From the NCBI RefSeq assembly GCF_050947335.1, contig NC_134995.1, positions 6,796,501-6,860,500 on the forward strand: a DNA stretch of 64,000 nt, written 5' to 3'. Position numbers and translations under genes: made by a program. The first letter of the stretch is position 1. Each line of letters opens with the position of its first letter. Shown piece by piece: positions 36,421 through 48,339 of this stretch. The notes under the pieces are model-generated. The model was given only the letters and a program-made list of their open reading frames with translations, did not search any database and was not told the DNA's origin. The stretch is from Megachile rotundata (Eukaryota > Arthropoda > Insecta > Hymenoptera > Megachilidae).

Positions 36421-37670
36421 TTAGAATAATTAAACAAACCTGATTTCAGTGAAAAGTAATTCACGTAAAACTTTAGTAGAAAATTTCCGTAGACCTCAGC
36501 TAATCGTTTTATGAATCCAGCATTTATCCAAATTAGGGTAAAAAGTTGTGTTTAACTTGAAGTTTGTTTACCGTTTAGCCCGGCTTTTGCCAGAACGAAG
36601 TGGCCGAGTTTAAGTTGAAAGAAAGAAAGTGAAATGTTCGAAAGATACGGGTGAAGTTGCTATTCGTTGACTCGTACCACTGGCAAGTAGGCGAGATCAC
36701 TTTTCTCGATAGAAACAGTCCTGTTGCTTCCGGTATCTCAATTTACTCGACAACACCGAAGGTATCATGAACGTAGGATCGCGAACACGCTTTGTTTATC
36801 GATCGTTACCTTCAATTTTTATTTCTATCGGAGATTTTCAATCGTCGAGTATAAATAACGCACTAACGAACCGACTAGTTGGCTCTTCGTTGCGCGGCTC
36901 GTGTTTCACCGACCTGAAAAACGTAATACCTTACCCCGGGATCGATTTAAATCACTTTGAAAGCTTCAGCTTTTGATATAGTATTTCAAATTAAATCGAA
37001 CGTAGATTTCGGAGGGCTCTTTTTTTGTTGTTGTAGTTCGAACCTTTATGTTCGAGCAACGGAACACGATCGTATTTCCCGCTCGTAAACTTATTGTTAT
37101 CGCGGTAACAATATTGCCAGCACGTATATATATCGGCGGTTTAATGTTATGCGTTCGCAAATAACAGCGTGATTCATTTCAGCAGTAGAAGCCCGCAGTG
37201 GTTTGTCAATGGCTCGATAGCGGCGTCGCCGCTCGGCTGTTCCGGTCATTAAAACTTGATCCATCGAACTATTTGTTCGTTCGTACACGCGGCAATCCCG
37301 AAAGTCTCATTTTTCACGATATCGCCTAGCCCGACGTGTCTCTCGTTCACATTTTTTATGCGCCCAGCCATGCATCATCGTAACGACGAAAGCGAAACGC
37401 GACAGATAATTCACGCGGACTGCACGCGATTATGCCGGCGTTAATAAAAATCCTGGACTTATTCGAATCGAAAACATTTTGCCGGCATTTCGACCGTAAA
37501 TTTTATCGTCGCTGAATTCGATCGAATCTGAACGTATAAACTGGATAATACGGACGAACGGTGGCGCAACGTACTCCTCTAGGGAAAATGGCGATTTAGT
37601 GCAAAAAGACACTCTTAACGTTCGATGCGATATTTGCGAGTTATTTCGGGTTGGGGTAATTACCTTTTGT
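36421..37670. other. GC-richer unique block, no gene called
   Basis: Sustained moderate GC with many CpG runs from 36560 to 37620. Frames of 60-69 codons are open on both strands with no recognisable domain. A small perfect hairpin, AGCGGC-GTC-GCCGCT, sits near 37218. It is similar in character to the 28.3-29.5 kb block. Confidence 0.4.
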
Positions 37671-38725
37671 TATTGTTGAAGTTGGGTGATTTTGAATTTG
37701 AATTTGAATTTTGAGGAGTGGAGGATCTTGGAGTTAGAGATCTAGGGGAATTGGGGGAATGGAAATTTGGAGATTTGGAAATTTGCGAAATTGGGAACTT
37801 GGAAGTTTGGGAACTAGGAGATTTGGAAATTTGAAATTTTGAAGAGTGGAGGATCATAGAGTTAGAGATCTAGGGGAATTTGGAGATTTGGAAGTTTGAG
37901 AATTAGGGGATTTGGAAATTTGAAAAATTGGGGATTTGTAATTTTCAGGAGTGGACGATTTTGAAGTTAGAGATCTAAGGGAATTGGGAGAATGGAAATT
38001 TGGAGATTTAGAAGTTTGTTAAATTGGGAATTTGGAAGATTGAGAACTAGGAGACTTGGAAATTTGAAAAATTGGGGATTTGAAATTTTGAGGAGTGGAG
38101 GATTTTGAAGTTAGAGATCTAGAGGAATTGGGAGAATGGATATTTGGAGATTTGGAATTTTGGGCGTTTGGAAATTTGACAATTGGGAAGTTTAAGAATT
38201 TGTAAATTTGAGAATTTGGAAATTTGAAAATTTGGAAATTTGAAAAGTGGGAAATTTGAGAATTTGGAAATTTGAGAAGTGGGAAATTTAAGAATTTGGA
38301 AATTTGAAAATTTGGAAATTTGAGAATTGGGAAGTTGGAAAAGTTGGAAATTTGAGAAGTGGGAAATTTGAAAAGTGGAAAATTTGAAAATTTGGAAATT
38401 TGAGAAGTGGAAAATTTAAGAATCTGAAAATTTGGAAATTTGGAAATTCGAGAAGTGGGAAGTTGGAAAATTTGGAAATTTGGGAAGTGGAAAATTTGAG
38501 AATTTGGAAATTTGAAAAATTGGAGATCTGACAATTTGGAAGTTTGAGAATTTGTTAATCTGAATATTCTGAAATTTAGAATCCAGAATTTTTGAGAATT
38601 TAGAAATATGAAAATTCAAAAATTTGAAAATTCGAAAGCTTGAATACTTGCATATTTGAAAATTTTAGAACACAGCATTTTTAGCTTTTGAGAACTCAGG
38701 GATTTGAAAGTTTGAGAACATGCAG
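37671..38725 (+). repeat. 16 bp minisatellite with a four-fold embedded phrase
   Basis: The tract is GAAATTTGGAGATTTG and GAAATTTGAGAATTTG units. A phrase starting GAGTGGAGGAT and containing GTTAGAGATCTAGGGGAATT recurs at 37716, 37844, 37949 and 38093. Two of the three spacings, 128 and 144 bp, are 8 and 9 times 16. G is on plus. The 171-codon minus frame is a repeat artefact. Confidence 0.92.
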
Positions 38726-39654
38726 ATTTGGAATTCTGTGAACTGGAAAATTCGGAAAGGGTGTACCAGGACCGAACGTACCCTGAAGCCGATTTTATTT
38801 TGCAGCGTTCGATAGCTTATCGGAAAACAACATCGTGTAAACAAGTTTCAACCCTGTATTTCAACCCGGGAGAGTTACAAGGGGTATTCGGGTTATCGAG
38901 TTTCAACCTATTTTCTCTATTTAGTGGCACGTAAAAATTCTGAAAATATTTGGGGATATTGCAGAAAGTGGCAAATTATGAGAATATTATTTTTATTGTT
39001 GTACATAAGTACCAAAAAAATATGAATAAATATTTATTAAAAATAAAGGTTTCACAGTGAAATTTCCTCTTTTCAGTAGACAGATAATAACATGACTTCT
39101 TTATAACTTTTTCAAATTTTTCAGTAAATTGCACCATAGTAAGTAGAATCAAAAAATTGTTAATTCTAAATTTTTCCGTCGTTCCATAAAAATACAAACC
39201 GTATAATAGAAACTGTTTCGTCGCATTTTATGTATCAAAACGCAAAACTTCATAATATATCGTGTTTTCACCGTCACGAATTATATATATAAATCGATAA
39301 GATTTTTTATTATATTTTCCCCAATATTGTTTCATGTGTCAGCTATTGCGAGTCTTAATTCATCCACATTTGAACATGCACGATTATTTGGAAAAATCGT
39401 TTGTACCAATGTCCCTCATAAATTCTCAACAGGATTAATGTCAGAGGAACGTTTTAATCTAACTAAATGTTATTTTCGGTGAACATCTTAATATGTGAAT
39501 TTATGAACCGATATGATATTTTACATGAAAATTCAATTTTTGTTGTGATGTTGTATGGTTTTGAATTTTCTGATATATTGGTATAAATGTTATTGTTTAT
39601 TTTGTGGAAATAGGTTTATAGTGTTCATAGTTAGATTCTTATTACTTTTGATGC
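38726..39654. other. Unique AT-rich DNA, no gene seen
   Basis: A GC-richer patch lies at 38760-38930 with a 68-codon frame of unknown nature. The rest is AT-rich. Confidence 0.5.
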
Positions 39655-40020
39655 TGTGACTCACATATGCATATGTATACACGTGTATACACATATGTAT
39701 ACACATATACATGTATACACATGAATGTTCCATATATACATGTGTACACATACACATACACATACACATGTATACATATGTGTACACATATGGAGATCAT
39801 ACACATATGTATACACATATGTATACACATATAATGAGTATAGTGATGTACACATATGTATACATACATAGTGATTATAATGATGTACACATACGTACAC
39901 ACATATGTATACAGATATAGATGTGCACACATACACAAGTATACACATATGTATACCTATACACATGTGTACACATACTCATGTATTCATATGTATACAC
40001 ATATGTATATGTACCTGTAG
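39655..40020 (+). repeat. 12 bp alternating purine-pyrimidine array
   Basis: The unit is close to TATACACATATG. Long runs alternate strictly between purine and pyrimidine and are nearly self-complementary (CATATG cores). Such DNA can adopt cruciform or Z-like forms. Frames open on both strands give Tyr-Val-Tyr-Thr repeats and are artefacts. Confidence 0.9.
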
Positions 40021-40749
40021 CTTTTTCTATGAACCAAAAAACACCAAACAACCTACCCACCACAAATATTGCATTCCAAAAAATATTTTCCACATTAATT
40101 CGAAGGAAAAGTCCACAATCAGACTTGACAATTTAAATGTGTTCAAAAGGAGCGCATAATCTCCATTCCTCGAGAGATATTCAAAAGTCGTTAGGTCCCC
40201 AGCGTTACGCTCGGAACGAGGCACCCTTTGAATAGTGGATCGTAAGTTATCGAAAGTTTGCCCTAAGTCGAAACTGATTCTTCGAGCGATGAAGTCGACA
40301 ATTCTCGATGTACGTGCTCGTTTGCTTAGCAAGCCCGGTATCCATCGAGCTGGCGTGTGTAAAGGAGCAAGTTCGAAACGTTTACTCGTGCGAGAAGCAC
40401 GCGCGAACCAGACGATAGACGTACAATGTATGTGACCACACGTGGCCGAGACAGAACAACGTGTACACGTTTACGGGAATGTACCTGCGGACAGATGCCA
40501 TGCCATGCCCGAAGTCGAGCTTTCCGAAAGCTGTGCACGTAGCCGTGAGCAGATAGAGGCGGCCCGTAGCTTGACTTGGCAATGATCGCCAGCCGGTGAC
40601 TCTGCCAACCATTAACGGACATGTGTCTCTATCTGGACTTCGACCCTCTCCGACAACGACATTTGTCACCTGTGATGCTTTTTCCTTTCCCTTCTCTACG
40701 TTAGATTACGCCTGTTTCTGTTGTTGGCTTAATTTCTTGGTCATTTTAT
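40021..40749. other. GC-richer unique block, no gene called
   Basis: GC and CpG are high from 40150 to 40680. Minus frames of 95-101 codons and a plus frame of 66 codons overlap and show no known domain. Confidence 0.4.
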
Positions 40750-40968
40750 TTAACCCTCACATGACTTGCAGTTTACATATGCTTATTTCTCATATTTTTA
40801 ATAAATTTTCAGTTTAGGTATACGATTTGAGTAGTTAAGGATCGATATGAGACATTAATTTTCTTGATTGGTTTTGAGACTATAGATAATAGTTTGATAC
40901 GTTTGAATGTTACATATATGTACTGCTACATATGAACGATATATGTTGATTAAGTCACAAGGGGTTAA
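40750..40968 (+). mobile_element. TTAA-flanked MITE candidate (211 bp interior)
   Basis: The left end is TTAA then CCCTCACATGACTTG. The right end, read inward on minus, is TTAA then CCCCTTGTGACTTAA. The two ends share CCC and TGACTT in register as imperfect inverted repeats. The interior is AT-rich and noncoding. Ends and target site resemble the candidate at 14.3 kb. Confidence 0.45.
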
Positions 40969-41470
40969 CTGCATAATTGTATTCCTTGAAAATGTGGATA
41001 AAATATAATAAATCTTAACATTGAAATTTGTGCAATTGTATTCAAATATTTGTGGTGTGATGTGGTCCAGATACACATAATTATATTATTATAATAAATA
41101 TATGAGTTTTCCACTAATATGATTATAACTTTCATCTTCCTGGACCTATCTTGCGTTTGAATTCCGCGCGCAAAGCGAGTGAGTATGGGAACACTTGTGT
41201 CGCCATCTTGAACGCCATTCAGCATTCAGATTTACGTGACTTCTATGTTATACTAAAGATTTCTAAGCAAAAAACTAATTAATACAGTGAATTATTATAC
41301 GCATTATATGCCATATTAAAATATAATATAGTATCATATGTGTGTTTTAATAACTCATAAGCATTGACAACCTAATCAAAGTCACCGAAGAGAGCAAAGT
41401 GTACTTCTATGTAAATAAGTAAAACCAAAGCTGACTGCAGGTATAAACTCCTTGGGAGAACCAAGTTTGG
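40969..41470. other. AT-rich unique DNA
   Basis: No gene is seen. A GTCGCCATCTTG motif lies at 41199 within a CpG-richer patch at 41150-41220. Confidence 0.5.
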
Positions 41471-41473
41471 GCC

Positions 41474-42035
41474 TTGATAATTTCAAAGAACCTTGCTAAT
41501 TTCAAGGTCACCAAGGTCCCCTATTTCAGCAAGATCCCCTATGAGCCTACCACAGACTACCAAATGCAGGTTCACGAGAAGAAACGCGTCGGACAAGAAG
41601 GCAGATCGTTCGGGTGTAGAAGGTTGACGACAAGTGGTAGCGTGGCACGCGCCTCCGGCGTTCACCCTTTGGGTGGAAACAAAGAAGCCTCGAAACAGCA
41701 GGCCCGGCCAGAAAGGAGTTTTCACCAAGCGCCTCTCGCACAATGGCACAGTTAGGGTTACAAGCTTCTTGACGAGTTGCCAAGTCGCGTCGTTGACGTC
41801 GGCCTCGGTCCTCCTTTGTCGACGCCAGCTAGACGTCGCGCGACTCTTGATGATCGCTCCTGCGAACGACGAGACTGGCGACGGTGTCGGCGTCGACGGC
41901 ACAAAGCTCGTCTTTGCCACACGCCCGTGGCCGCTTGTGCCGCTACAACCACCAGACGACCGCACGTGGACGTTTGATCCGTTGGCCGGGATTGAAACGG
42001 TGCCAATGAACCTGCCGGTTGGCATTTCTGCCTAG
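41474..42035 (+). other. GC-rich block with coding-like wobble bias, possible decayed coding remnant
   Basis: GC rises sharply compared with the flanks. On plus, one frame is open from 41474 to 41755 and another from 41628 to a TAG at 42033-42035, about 134 codons. In the second, most third positions are G or C. The minus frame 42025-41483 (180 codons) shares those wobble columns, so strand cannot be decided from bias alone. A polypyrimidine-AG site (CCCCTATTTCAG, to 41529) could be a splice acceptor for the first plus frame. I recognise no domain. It may be an exon, a frameshifted remnant, or noncoding. Confidence 0.25.
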
Positions 42036-45000
42036 CCGAAATCAAACCTTGAAGAAACCGCCAAACGCTTGGCTACTTACTTCTTACTTCTCGAGATTCG
42101 TCGGTTGTAACGATCTAGAAATTTCTACTCAAGGGAAATACCTAACTACCTCACCTAATCATCATGATCAGTTTTCTGTGCTTATAGGTAGAATTTTGTA
42201 TATAAACTTCATTTAGGTGTTAGTATCAGAGATATTTGGTATAATTGTAGAATTTTGGAATTAATAGGTGACAACTTTTTTAGCAATTACTAGGTGGTTT
42301 ACACAGTTGCACACCCTGAATAATTTCTAAAGTATATATTGTAAGGTGAAGTTTTTTATGAGGAAGTTTCATGAATTAGAAAGATGTGTTATGTAATGTA
42401 TGTAGTGTTATTGATGGTTCATGAAGTTTGAAGGTCCATGATTGCCATTATGTGGAATGGACTATTCGTGGGACGTTATTGTGTCTCAATTCTTGTATTT
42501 TGGAAACTAGAGAGTATTTAAGTGTCCAGATTACCAAATGTCCAATAAGAGTGTTTATTACTAAATAAATTGTTGTATTTATTGTAAAATAAAGAACGTC
42601 CCGATAATGGTGTGTAGCCTCATGTGTTCGTAACCCTTGCTACTGACATCTAATCCGACCACCACATTCTTGCATTACAAATCTGCTCTCAATCCGCGTT
42701 GACAGCAGCTGTCATACCTCTATAACATCTATCAATACATCATCGCCCTTGTTCCAATAGCCGGTTCGTAACAGGCGAAACGTTTCTGGACTTAACGCGC
42801 TTAATTTACTCGTACGGCTTCGTTGACGACGATCACGCGTCCATTTGCAATTTCGTGACCCCACGTGCCCGTTCGATTCCAGGGATTTAGAAGCGTTCGT
42901 TACCGAATAACTCTCGGAATCGGTATTCCTAAGGCCTCCCGGATTCTTCACGGATTTCGCGTGTTTCTAATTCTCGAACGATATCGAGGTCGGATTAGTC
43001 GATAAGAGCTCCTCCGGTTGCAGCGAGACGAAAGAGGGTGTCGACGAGATCCTTCAACGGGCAACAACGAGGCGAGATACGATCGTCAATTTCGTCGTGC
43101 CAACTGGTCCGTATCCTAGCAGGCTGGCCTGTTCACATTTAGAACAACAAGTCCTTTTGAGCAGATGGTGCGCATCGGCACTCCCATAAACAAGCCGACT
43201 CCGCAGCAGTCTATAGTCACTCGCTTCTCTCCCTCTTTGTTCTTTCTCCGCGAATCCGTTCGTCCGTCTTTCCACCCTCCTTCATCCCCCTCGTTCTAGC
43301 CAGCCGCGCTTCCGTTCGTTGTCCTACCACGTCCAAGGAAAGCCAATAAACCATCGAATTCCTCGGGTATATTGCGGGACTCCGGCACAGCTCCGAGCCA
43401 GCAACAAGTCCCGTGCTCTTATATTCCGCGAGTCGTCCTTCTGTCGGGCAAACGTTCGTACTTTCGCAAATTACTGGCCCGTGGTTACGTGCACGCCTGT
43501 GGAAACTGGGCCACCGAAACATCGAAAGGAAAGTAAAATGCACACACGAGTATATGTATGTCTTTATACCGAGTTTGGACAATCGGTTATAAGAAAAGTT
43601 GGAAGGAAAATTATTTGACGTCTCGCGAAGGCAAAGAATATCTGTCGATTTCTACCGCGAATAAATTTTTGCCGGATTACGACGGGAACGAGCGGTAAAC
43701 GAGAGTGTTTCCTTTGCTTTACGATAACGCAAACCTTAACGGAAGCTTTAACCAGGAGAACGGAATCGTCGAGAATGGAATTTCCAAGGAGGGCTTAACC
43801 GGATAGCGAACCATTAAATCATGGTCCTATTAATCTCCAAAAGAGCGAGAAGCGTAATCGAGCGTTCGTCGTGCATTCGAACGAACCTACCCTCGGGAGT
43901 TGAATATCTCTAATATTAAAATAATGAGATCTTCATGGTCGAATGACTTTCATCGATTCCTTTTACGCTACAGTTACCGTTTCAACTTTTAAGAACCCAT
44001 ATTATTACTTCGATGATCCTCTATTCGCTTCTTCCGCAGAAAGCCACCGGTATTCCTGCTATTAACGAACGAAAACTGCTACAAAGTTGCTGATTAACTC
44101 CCGACGAAAATGAGACGAAACTGAAGGAGAGCTTGAGGACATTTCGAGGATTCGAACAATGTTGCTGAAATATGCTTCAACTGTTATGAAAGAGATTTTT
44201 CTGAGAAAAGGAGTTCTCGTTTCATCTCGATTTTGATATAATAGCTTTGACGTAAAATTTACATTTCAGATGTTAAATGACTAATTAGATAAATTCAGTT
44301 AAAATTTGAAAAATTTTTTATTTGGAACTCGTCAAATAATTATAGCGTAATGTTAAAATTATAGGACTTGAAATATTTTATCTTCAATTCAAGAATATTT
44401 GAGGAACTTTAGATACAATTAAATTTCATTAAAATCTATATGAACTTCATCAGAAATTTATTTATCTGAAAATGATTGCTTAGAAAAGTAAATTGAAAAC
44501 TTGAAAATAAATACCACAAAATGTAAATTTTTTTTTTAGTTGATTATGAAATATCATTTATAAAAATATAAAACTTAAAATATTTTGTCTTCAATCAATT
44601 TTGTCTTAATAAACAATATTTTAAATAATAGATATTGTCACAATTATGCTAAAATGTTAGAATGAAATTTTCTTAAGGTCCTTCAGAACCATATCAGAAA
44701 CTTCCCTCGTAGATTTTGAAGCCGCGTTTCAAACCACAAACTCTAGAACCAACCCTCTGGATTTAAACTTTGACCTGTAAGGGCTACAGTCCTTAACCCT
44801 TCTGTGGTTAAGGAGACATATGTGTCCGACTTGAGTAACCGAATCTGGTTGACGCTCTAAACCGCCATCTTTTAAATCTGACAAATATTCGGTACGCAAA
44901 TATTTCATATTCTTACGAAAATTATAATTATTATTAATAAAGTTATTGTTCTGACTTATAATTATTGTTATATTTTATTTTCTTATTAGTTATGAGAGTT

Positions 45001-45767
45001 AAGTTAGAAAAATTGTAGATAATTTTATTTGATTTCAGAACTTACTTCAGTGTTAATAAAATTCTTTCTGAATATTACTCCAATGTAATAATTTTATAAA
45101 TTAATATTATTCATGTACTTTTAATTATCAATTTAGAGACTTGTTTAAAATAAATAATATTGCTAATAGCAGTAAAAGGAGTAACTTTTGAAACTGTGCA
45201 ATTCAGAAATTAAATTTCGCATATTAAAAAATATTTCTTTTCAATTATAATTTTTCCTGCAACGCCTCATGAATGAATTTCGCTATGATCATTTTTCCAG
45301 TTCGAATAAAGTTCGTCGCTGAAAAATGTACGTTTTGCTCGTTTCAATTTCCAGCGTGCAGAGAGCGCACCGTTTTATCGACGTTAGTTATTGGATTCGA
45401 TGTTTAAGTACAAAGTGATTCTCGTCCCGTTTGTTTTTAAATGTGAAAAAGTGAACGTGTGCGTTCGCGCGAATGTTTGCCAAAACGAAACGGAAGATCG
45501 CGTGAAATTTTATCAAACCGGTGGAAGGCACGCACCATTAACGAAACGAAAGATAGAGCACGCGCGATGCACTAACGAGATACAGTCATTAAACGTATTT
45601 ACTTAACAGGCGTGGTAGTATTTCGTAAGGGAAGGGTGGGCGTTCTAATGGGCAAAAATTCAATATATCTCCACGTGATAGAACACGGCTCGTCGGCACT
45701 GTTAAACGGTCCTCCACCCATATAACGCCTCGCCACTTATTACCAGAAGACGAACGAGAGGAAGAAC
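42036..45767. other. Unique DNA, GC-richer at 42.8-44.1 kb, AT-rich elsewhere
   Basis: The 42780-44120 block is rich in CpG with overlapping frames of up to 121 codons and no recognised domain. Flanking DNA is AT-rich. At 44789-44813 an inverted repeat (TCCTTAAC and GTTAAGGA) spans a nine-base loop. A CCGCCATCTTTT motif lies at 44862. The 45290-45600 patch has a 71-codon plus frame of unknown nature. Confidence 0.4.
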
Positions 45768-46385
45768 GAGATCGGACAACCAGATATTATATAAGTTTTA
45801 TAACCTGCCAGAGTACTCATCACGCCTCGAACCAGCCTTCCCTCTTCAAACACCGAATGTTATTGTTTTCGATACGATTTTGGACCAAAATGTGAACGAG
45901 AAATGGGAAAGAGGGTAGGACTCAAATAGCCAACATAAAATAGCTAATAGTCTTGTGGAAGTTGATGGGAAATGTATATCGAACTATTTCGACTATTTAA
46001 ATTGTTGTACTCTTTGTTTAGACTATATTCGCTCGATAAATACCCGGTTTAGGGGCTATGGAGGCAAGCGCTTACAGGCGAGATCGGACAACCAGATATT
46101 ATATAAGTTTTATAACCTGCCAGAGTACTCATCACGCCTCGAACCAGCCTTCCCTCTTCAAACACCGAATGTTATTGTTTTCGATACGATTTTGGACTAA
46201 AATGCGAACGAGAAATGGGCAAGAGGGTAGGATTCAAATAGCCAACGTAATCAAATAAATAGCCTAAGTTAATAGTTCTGTGAAGATTTATGGAAAATGT
46301 ATATTAAACTATTTTGACAATTTAAATTTTTGTAGATTATATTCGCTCGATAAATGCCCAGTTTAGGGGCTGTGGAGGCAGCCAT
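45768..46385 (+). repeat. Two-copy tandem duplication, 312 bp unit
   Basis: GAGATCGGACAACCAGATAT begins at 45768 and again at 46080. Both copies run through ATTATATAAGTTTTATAACC, CTCATCACGCCTCGAACC and CGCTCGATAAATRCCC and end in a GTTTAGGGGCTRTGGAGGCA segment. The unit is 104 codons long, so an 81-codon frame (45955-46200) crosses the junction. Stops in both copies and no known domain argue against a gene. Confidence 0.93.
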
Positions 46386-46410
46386 TTAATGGAATGGACA
46401 TTTATCGAGC
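46345..46410. repeat. 12 bp inverted repeat at the end of the duplication
   Basis: GCTCGATAAATG (46345-46356) is the exact reverse complement of CATTTATCGAGC (46399-46410), with 42 bases between. It lies where the second copy ends, so it could be a foldback terminus or a simple cruciform. Confidence 0.7.
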
Positions 46411-48059
46411 AGTCAATTACATGAACGATCACTTGGACGCTCAACTGTTTTTGCATTGTAGCTACATATGGTAAACAATTAATTTTAATCATATTATTTA
46501 TAAAGCATTTATTATTTTTATGGACAAAGAATTGTTTATAAAAATTACGCAATGTACTGTTTAATAAGAATATATTAAATTGTTTACAATGTATATACTA
46601 GTAATAATTATTTTTTAAGTGCAGAATTTTTAAAAATGTCCACTTAATTTTTCTCATATCATTCCTTAATTTTCCCTGATTTAATTTGTTACTCAATTTT
46701 ATGCAAAATATTTCAGAGAATCAATCTTCAAATTTCAAATTTGTGACCTTTGACTTAACCTATCTTTTTCCCATCAACCTATAACAATATTTCTGATATC
46801 ATATTACTCCAAATTAAAATACAAATTATAAGAACTGCAAACGTAGTTTTCTTCGTTATTTTGAAAAACTGCGAGCTATGGTAACATAACTGCTACTTTT
46901 GATGTCTTCAATAATTGCACGAAGTTTGAACGAAAATGGCGTTGCAAAGGTGACACACTTTTTTACATACTCAAACCTGCTTTTATATGAGCGGTTAGAA
47001 CCACAAAAAAATATTCCAAAACTTCACAAGTAGGTATAAAAAATATCGTTCGCAGTACAATTAAAAGACAATTTTTTATGGGAACCGCATAAAAAATGTT
47101 TCACATAAAAAATACCTTCGAACCTTACAATGTAACTAGATTGCTTTTTCAAACAAGGTAAAAAAAATATTTTAGCACGTGAGGATATTTTGAAATATTT
47201 TATTTACTTATACAGCAAATATCATAAATTGAAAATGTCACAAATTAGGATAATTATAAAATGATAAGTAGGATAATTGTAAATTGAAAATGTAAAAAAT
47301 TAGGATAATTATAAAATGATAATTAAATATCGATTAGTGATCGATCTGTCTATCAATAGTTAATCAATTCACTTTTGACAAATGAATTCGATTACGTCTC
47401 CATTGTACATACTCTCACACTGACAGTTCAATCGATATCGAACATTGATCTTCCGGAAGCGCGAAATACGTCCGGTTCGCCCTCCGCATGACCGTCTGGG
47501 CCACGGAGTTCGCCCCAAGAAAAGGGGATGAAACCGTCGAGCGTAAACTGCGTACGCGTCGCGAACTCTTAGGTCCTTCCTACCACTTTCCCTTAATTTA
47601 TGCGCATGCACATCTAATTAAAACGAGAGCACGAATGCTACTCGTTTCCGCGCACCTGCGTTATCATAACGATTCAAGACAGTTTTCCGCCGTTTTACTC
47701 GGTCGCCGGTGCATTCGCGGCTCGGCCGACACTGTTCTCGTGTCTACTCTTCCGCTCATACTATAATCTTCTCAAAATTCTTTTTTTTTTATTTAACCCT
47801 TATTCCCTTGACCCATGATTTTGTCGACAGAGAGCAATCGTAGAACGTTAAATCCTAAGAGAGATTTAATTATTGTAATGTTAAGACAGATGCGGAATGT
47901 TCAAATGTTTGGGATGATTTATGTGTGGTGATCAGTGGTGGATGGATTGGAATTAAAAGTGAATTTGAAATTCGATCGCGGTGATATGAGGTTTGTTACA
48001 TTTTAATAGGTATGTCGCGTGTGGGAGATGTAAGGCAAGGTTAAAGTCACGTGCAACTT
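46411..48059. other. AT-rich DNA with a GC-richer block at 47.38-47.77 kb
   Basis: The GC-richer block has frames of 80 (minus) and 92 (plus) codons without a recognised domain. At 47255-47320 a short phrase (AATTAGGATAATTATAAAATGATAA) is locally duplicated. No gene is called. Confidence 0.45.
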
Positions 48060-48170
48060 CTTAGACTATTATTATTATTATTTTATTACTATTTTATTAT
48101 TGTTTTATTATTATATTATCACTATTGTTACTATTGTTACTATTATTACTACTATCATTATTATTAGGGG
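48060..48170 (+). repeat. Trinucleotide tract (TTA/CTA/ACT)
   Basis: The tract is an interrupted TTA microsatellite with ACT and GTT variants over about 110 bp. Confidence 0.85.
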
Positions 48171-48339
48171 CCACATTTGATTTGGGACCGTACTTCATGG
48201 AATCTAATATCTTTTAGGAAGATTAGAATTTTTTAGCATTAATCATTTTTAAATTGAATGATACAAGGTATACATATAAATCGTAATATATTTACATAAT
48301 TATATTAGATTATTATATTAATATTAATATAATATATCA

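Noticed and set aside
39590..40159. Multiple Tyr-Val-Tyr-Thr frames on both strands
   Set aside because: Products of the 12 bp alternating array.
44140..44165. B-box-like GTTCGAATCC on minus
   Set aside because: No A-box or cloverleaf around it.
45955..46200. 81-codon frame across the 312 bp duplication
   Set aside because: Open because the unit is 104 codons long; stops end the frame in each copy and no domain is seen.
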